Source: Dyadobacter sp. 3J3 (GTDB lineage Bacteria; Bacteroidota; Bacteroidia; Cytophagales; Spirosomataceae). From it: 64,000 nt of DNA. Shown here piece after piece: positions 59,728 to 64,000 of this stretch. Both the position numbers and the translations under genes were made by a program. Positions within the stretch are counted from its first letter, which is position 1. Each line of letters starts with the position of its first letter. Where the stretch lies: NCBI RefSeq assembly GCF_009801115.1, contig NZ_VTOL01000003.1:372001-436000 (forward strand). Direction: 5' to 3'. The notes under the pieces were generated by a model. The model made no database searches. It had not been told where the DNA came from and was given only the letters and a program-made list of their open reading frames with translations.

Positions 59728-61671
59728 ATGGAACCCAAACACAATTTTGATAAAATTTCTGCTGCCGGTATTCTTATTGCATTCGGAATTATTTATGGAG
59801 ACATAGGTACATCGCCGCTTTATGTAATGCAGGCCATTATTGGCAAAGAAGTTATCTCAGACGAAATCATTTACGGTGCCCTCTCCTGCATCGTATGGAC
59901 TTTGACATTACAAACCACAGTAAAATACGTAATCCTGATACTTCGAGCCGATAACCGTGGCGAAGGCGGGATTTTTGCTTTGTATGCGCTGGTGCGGAAA
60001 CATGCACGCTGGCTTACTGTTCCTGCCATTATTGGAGGAAGTACGCTGCTGGCTGACGGAATTATTACGCCACCCATTTCCGTTTCCTCTGCCGTTGAAG
60101 GACTCCGGATCCTTTATCCAAATATTCAAACCATTCCGATTGTTATTGCCATCCTAACGGGAATCTTCCTGATTCAGGCTTTTGGAACGAAAATCGTTGG
60201 ACGCGCATTCGGACCCATTATGATCACATGGTTTTCAATGCTCGGTGTTTTGGGATTGTATCAGGTAATGGACCATCCGGAAATATTCAAAGCATTAAAT
60301 CCAATGTATGGCTATGAATTGCTGACGAAACATCCAGGTGGCTTCTGGATGCTTGGAGCTGTTTTTCTTTGTACAACAGGAGCAGAAGCATTATATACAG
60401 ATCTTGGACATTGTGGCCGGGCCAACATTCGTGTGAGCTGGGTATTTGTCAAAATTTGTCTTGTGCTGAATTATTTTGGACAAGGTGCATGGCTACTTTC
60501 TGAAGTTGGAAATATGCTCAATGAACGCAAACCTTTTTACGAAGTAATGCCGGATTGGTGGTTGCTCCCAGGAATTGTCATTGCGACTTCGGCTGCCATT
60601 ATTGCAAGTCAGGCTTTAATCTCAGGTTCTTTCACTTTGATTTCGGAGGCTATCCGTCTGAATTTCTGGCCAAAAGTACGTTTGGTGTACCCAAGCGACC
60701 AGAAAGGCCAACTATATGTGCCGAGCGTAAACTGGCTTCTGTGGCTGGGCTGCATGGTAGTGGTATTTTATTTCAAGGAATCTTCCAATATGGAAGCTGC
60801 CTATGGACTTGCCATTACGATGACAATGATTATGACCACAATCCTCTTCTCTTATTACCTATACCTGAAAAGAGTGAATCTGTGGATTGTAATCGTATTC
60901 ATGCTGCTTTATCTCTCCATTGAAGGACTTTTCCTTGGTGCCAATCTATTGAAATTTACGCATGGAGGCTGGTTTACAATTCTGGTGGGCGTTCTGGTTG
61001 CCGGATTGATGTCGGTTTGGCTTCGCGCCTTTTATATCAAATTGCGTTTAACCGAATATACCAAACTCGAATCCTATTTGCCTGCCCTAAAGGAATTGAG
61101 CCGGGATATCAGTATTCCTAAATATACAACGCATTTGGTTTTCATGACGAATGCTTCCCGAGTTTCAGAAATTGAAACAAAAGTGATTTATTCCATTTTT
61201 CAAAAGCGACCGAAACGTGCTGATATTTATTGGTTTATACACGTAGACACAACAGATGATCCGTACACAATGGAATACAAGGTTAATACCATTGATGATG
61301 ATGAAACGGTTATCAAGGTAAATTTCAAACTTGGATTCAGGGTTGAACAACGCATTAACCTGTTTTTCCGTAAAGTTGTGGAAGATATGGTAATGAACAA
61401 AGAAGTAGATATTACCAGTCGTTACGAATCATTGAGTCGTCAGAATGTTACCGGAGATTTTCGTTTTGTCGTTTTAGAACGGTTCCTATCCTTTGAGAAC
61501 GATCTGCCTTTTATCGAACAAATGGTTATGAAAACTTACTTTTTCGTGAAAGATTTTACAACGCCGGAAGATAAATGGTTTGGCCTGGATAGCAGTTCTG
61601 TGAAAATAGAAAAAGTCCCTCTGATTATCCGTCCGGTTGAAAATGTAAAACTGAGAAGAGTTTACGTTTAG
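59728..61671 (+). CDS. kup: KUP family potassium transporter
   Basis: Proton-coupled potassium uptake permease. GDIGTSPLY at residues 24-32 is the KUP signature; NRGEGGIFALYALVR near 76, LTTGAEALYTDLGHCG-type residues near 220 and GGWFTILVG near 415 also fit. Twelve helices span about residues 12-435, followed by a soluble C-terminal domain of about 210 residues, as in other bacterial members. Length 647 is normal. A single gene with its own terminator. No cis-regulatory RNA seen in the 93-bp leader region. Confidence 0.93.
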   Translation: MEPKHNFDKISAAGILIAFGIIYGDIGTSPLYVMQAIIGKEVISDEIIYGALSCIVWTLTLQTTVKYVILILRADNRGEGGIFALYALVRKHARWLTVPAIIGGSTLLADGIITPPISVSSAVEGLRILYPNIQTIPIVIAILTGIFLIQAFGTKIVGRAFGPIMITWFSMLGVLGLYQVMDHPEIFKALNPMYGYELLTKHPGGFWMLGAVFLCTTGAEALYTDLGHCGRANIRVSWVFVKICLVLNYFGQGAWLLSEVGNMLNERKPFYEVMPDWWLLPGIVIATSAAIIASQALISGSFTLISEAIRLNFWPKVRLVYPSDQKGQLYVPSVNWLLWLGCMVVVFYFKESSNMEAAYGLAITMTMIMTTILFSYYLYLKRVNLWIVIVFMLLYLSIEGLFLGANLLKFTHGGWFTILVGVLVAGLMSVWLRAFYIKLRLTEYTKLESYLPALKELSRDISIPKYTTHLVFMTNASRVSEIETKVIYSIFQKRPKRADIYWFIHVDTTDDPYTMEYKVNTIDDDETVIKVNFKLGFRVEQRINLFFRKVVEDMVMNKEVDITSRYESLSRQNVTGDFRFVVLERFLSFENDLPFIEQMVMKTYFFVKDFTTPEDKWFGLDSSSVKIEKVPLIIRPVENVKLRRVYV

Positions 61672-61694
61672 ATTAAATCATTACTATTATTTTT

Positions 61695-61742
61695 AAAGGA
61701 TCAATATTACTCAGTATGATTGAGGGGTATTGATCCTTTTGA
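61695..61742 (+). terminator. Rho-independent terminator of kup
   Basis: A 12-bp perfect stem (61695-61706 with 61728-61739) with a 21-nt loop and a short T-run, 23 bp after the kup stop. Confidence 0.75.
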
Positions 61743-61776
61743 TATTTAATTAATCAATTTTTAAATCTTGTCAGTT

Positions 61777-63978
61777 GTGTATAAAAAAATTATCCACTCC
61801 CTACTTTTGATCGTTGTGGGAACTGGTTCCTTTGCCCAAATTCAACCCACCACTATTCCGATTGAAACCCGACAAAATGCGCTGGTACTCCAAACGGATA
61901 CTGAAAACCATCTCGGCATTATTTATTTTGGAAAGAAATTAAGTCAATCTGCCGAGTATAAATCCATTCCTTCTCAAAGTCGGCAGCATGATGGAAACGC
62001 CGGTATCTACAATTCCGCTTACACGCCTGCCGGTACCTGGAATATATCAGAACCTGCGCTTCAGCTTACGCATGGTGATGGAAATAAATCACTGGATCTT
62101 GTTTATGTTAGTCATAAAACAACAAAAGAAAATGATAATGTAAGTATTACAAGCATCATTTTAAAGGACCCGGTTTATCCTGTTGAGGTGACACTTTTTT
62201 ACAAAACCTACTTTCAGGAAAACGTCGTTGAACAATGGAATGTGATTAAAAGCGAAGAAAAAAATCCGGTAACGCTTCAAAAATATGCCTCTGCCAATCT
62301 TTATTTCATAGCAAAAGATTACTACCTGACGCATTATAACGGAACCTGGGCCAAGGAAATGAATCCTGAAGAAGAACTGCTGACAGCAGGGATTCGCGTA
62401 TTGGATTCAAAACTGGGTACACGTGCCAATCTTTTCCAACCGCCAAGTTTTTCTTTATCATTTGATAAACCTGCTACGGAAACGGAAGGTAAAGTATTGT
62501 TGGGAACATTAGCATGGTCAGGAAACTTCAAGATGGATTTTGAAGTAGATTCCTATCATAATTTGCGTCTTATTGCTGGTATTAATCCTTACGCTTCCGA
62601 ATATCCGCTTGCTTCCAAACAGGAATTCAAAACGCCATCTTTCATTTATACTTTTTCGGAAAATGGAAAAGGCGAGGCAAGCCGCAATTTGCACAACTGG
62701 GCCAGGAAATATAGAATTCTGGATGGCGAAGGAACAAGAATGACACTTTTAAACAATTGGGAAGCTACATATTTTGATTTTAATGAAGACAAACTTTCAG
62801 AACTTTTCAAAGATGGCAAAAAGCTTGGCGTCGATCTATTTTTATTGGATGATGGCTGGTTTGCCAACAAATATCCAAGAAATAATGATAAAGCTGGCTT
62901 AGGCGACTGGCAGGAAAATGTCAAGAAATTGCCCCATGGAATCGGTTATCTTGTCAAGGAAGCACAGAAAACAGGGATAAAATTTGGTATTTGGGTGGAG
63001 CCTGAAATGGTAAACCCTAAAAGTGAATTGTATGAAAAACATCCTGACTGGGTGATCAAACAACCGCAGCGCCCGGAACATTATATGCGCAACCAGCTTC
63101 CGTTGGACTTGTCAAATCCAGAGGTTCAGGATTTTGTCTATGGAATTTTAAACAAACTGTTCACGGAAAATCCAGATATCGCTTATATAAAATGGGATTG
63201 TAACGCGATTACTTTTAATGCTTACTCGCCTTATCTCGAAAAAACCAAGCAAAAACAATCTCAATTTTATGTTGATTATGTAAAAGGCTTATATAAAGTT
63301 TTGGAAAAATTGCGTGCAAAATATCCAAAAGTCCCGATGATGCTCTGCTCAGGTGGCGGAGGTCGGGTGGATTACGAAGCATTGAAATATTTCACAGAAT
63401 TCTGGCCTAGTGATAATACGGATCCTCTGGAAAGGATTTTTATGCAATGGGAATATTCTTACTTTTTCCCTGCTATCGCACAAAGTGCACACGTAACGGA
63501 TTGGGGAAAACAACCTTTAAAATTCCGTACGGATGTGGCGATGATGGGCCGTTTAGGTTATGATATTGTAGTAAGTCATTTGAGTGAAAAAGATTTAAAA
63601 TTCAGTCAGGAGGTGGTTTCAACTTATAATAGGGTGAAGGACGTAATTTTCCAGGGCGATTTGTTCCGGTTGGTTGATCCTAAGAAAAATGACTACGCGG
63701 CTTTGATGTTTGCTGCAAAAAACAAATCCAAAGCGATTTTATTTTCCTATTTAGTCGGTAACAGAAATGGCGATGGCTCAGACACGCCTTTCCGCCTGGA
63801 AGGTTTGGACGCTTCTAAAAATTACAAAGTGAAGGAATTGAATTTATATCCGGAAACGAAATCTGCCTTGAAGGAAGACCAGATTTATTCAGGTGAATAT
63901 TTGATGACAGTTGGATTTAACCCGGTCGTGAATGCGAGGAGAACGAGTGTGGTGGTAGAGATTGTGATGGTGCCGTAG
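61777..63978 (+). CDS. GH36 alpha-galactosidase, exported
   Basis: Retaining alpha-galactosidase that removes terminal alpha-linked galactose from raffinose-type sugars or galactomannan. The signal peptide ends in SFAQ (about residue 21). An N-terminal beta-sandwich domain (about 25-315) is followed by the TIM barrel with FLLDDGWF, WVEPEMVNP and LPLDLSNP; the nucleophile Asp lies in IKWDCN near 474, and the acid/base Asp in the WPSDNTDPLER stretch near 546. A short C-terminal beta domain follows. The start codon is uncertain: GTG at 61777 (giving YKKIIHSLLLIVV) or TTG at 61768; no ATG fits. Length about 733 matches the family. Confidence 0.92.
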   Translation: MYKKIIHSLLLIVVGTGSFAQIQPTTIPIETRQNALVLQTDTENHLGIIYFGKKLSQSAEYKSIPSQSRQHDGNAGIYNSAYTPAGTWNISEPALQLTHGDGNKSLDLVYVSHKTTKENDNVSITSIILKDPVYPVEVTLFYKTYFQENVVEQWNVIKSEEKNPVTLQKYASANLYFIAKDYYLTHYNGTWAKEMNPEEELLTAGIRVLDSKLGTRANLFQPPSFSLSFDKPATETEGKVLLGTLAWSGNFKMDFEVDSYHNLRLIAGINPYASEYPLASKQEFKTPSFIYTFSENGKGEASRNLHNWARKYRILDGEGTRMTLLNNWEATYFDFNEDKLSELFKDGKKLGVDLFLLDDGWFANKYPRNNDKAGLGDWQENVKKLPHGIGYLVKEAQKTGIKFGIWVEPEMVNPKSELYEKHPDWVIKQPQRPEHYMRNQLPLDLSNPEVQDFVYGILNKLFTENPDIAYIKWDCNAITFNAYSPYLEKTKQKQSQFYVDYVKGLYKVLEKLRAKYPKVPMMLCSGGGGRVDYEALKYFTEFWPSDNTDPLERIFMQWEYSYFFPAIAQSAHVTDWGKQPLKFRTDVAMMGRLGYDIVVSHLSEKDLKFSQEVVSTYNRVKDVIFQGDLFRLVDPKKNDYAALMFAAKNKSKAILFSYLVGNRNGDGSDTPFRLEGLDASKNYKVKELNLYPETKSALKEDQIYSGEYLMTVGFNPVVNARRTSVVVEIVMVP

Positions 63979-64000
63979 GGGCGACCCTTGTGGTCGCCCG
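63978..64000. repeat. GC-rich inverted repeat at the window edge
   Basis: GGGCGACC and GGTCGCCC form an 8-bp inverted repeat around a short spacer directly after the alpha-galactosidase stop codon. It is far more GC-rich than its surroundings and resembles a dispersed GGGCGACC/GGTCGCCC repeat found in many bacterial genomes. It is cut by the window end, so its full extent is not visible; it could also act as a terminator stem. Confidence 0.5.

Overview
The window comes from a Bacteroidota chromosome, most like the Cytophagales (Dyadobacter/Spirosoma type). This is inferred from two SusC/SusD pairs each with an ECF sigma factor and a FecR anti-sigma factor, type IX secretion (T9SS) C-terminal domains, the Bacteroidota promoter -7 element TAnnTTTG before several genes, the absence of clear Shine-Dalgarno sequences, and AT-rich intergenic DNA. 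No rRNA, tRNA, CRISPR array or complete insertion sequence was seen. Most genes lie on the minus strand, so transcription mostly runs from high to low coordinates.

Layout: (1) 77-1120, a T9SS cargo protein. (2) 7969-1215, a four-gene surface-signalling nutrient locus (sigma, FecR, SusC, SusD) with no enzyme attached. (3) 8160-9361, a small membrane protein and an Rpn-type nuclease. (4) 13058-9463, an MFS transporter, a Tat-exported small subunit and a GMC flavin dehydrogenase. (5) 23793-13191, a second sigma/FecR/SusC/SusD locus that ends in two exported FAD-dependent oxidoreductases and has no glycoside hydrolase. A strong plus-strand terminator and a promoter-like element in the susC leader suggest an antisense RNA. 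(6) 28698-23849, four secreted modular proteins, then a LytTR regulator and its histidine kinase (30746-28957). (7) 37017-30832, glycan-degrading genes: an unrecognised secreted protein, a GH43, a GH5-like lipoprotein and a sulfatase, with a wrecked sugar epimerase upstream.

(8) 40850-37701, serine biosynthesis: a fused phosphatase/3-phosphoglycerate dehydrogenase plus a SerC-like aminotransferase, separated by a dyad-symmetric array of 10-bp-phased GTCA/TGAC repeats. (9) 41122-48716, housekeeping and stress genes (YheT-like hydrolase, cold-shock protein, DUF4173 protein, DbpA-like helicase, aldo/keto reductase, GroES-like protein). (10) 55417-48882, a five-gene envelope glycan operon with two GtrB-like glycosyltransferases, two large membrane proteins and an MBOAT acyltransferase. 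(11) 58134-55463, a DtxR-type regulator, LptF/G permease and EamA transporter, divergent from an Nramp Mn/Fe transporter with a regulator-type palindrome between them. (12) Kup potassium transporter and a GH36 alpha-galactosidase at the right end.

Taken together, the left half looks like a carbohydrate and sugar-acid acquisition region: TonB-dependent uptake controlled by sigma/anti-sigma pairs, periplasmic flavin oxidation, and hydrolysis of arabinan-type or sulfated glycans. The right half is core metabolism, envelope and ion homeostasis. All family names were assigned by reading motifs; no database search was made.
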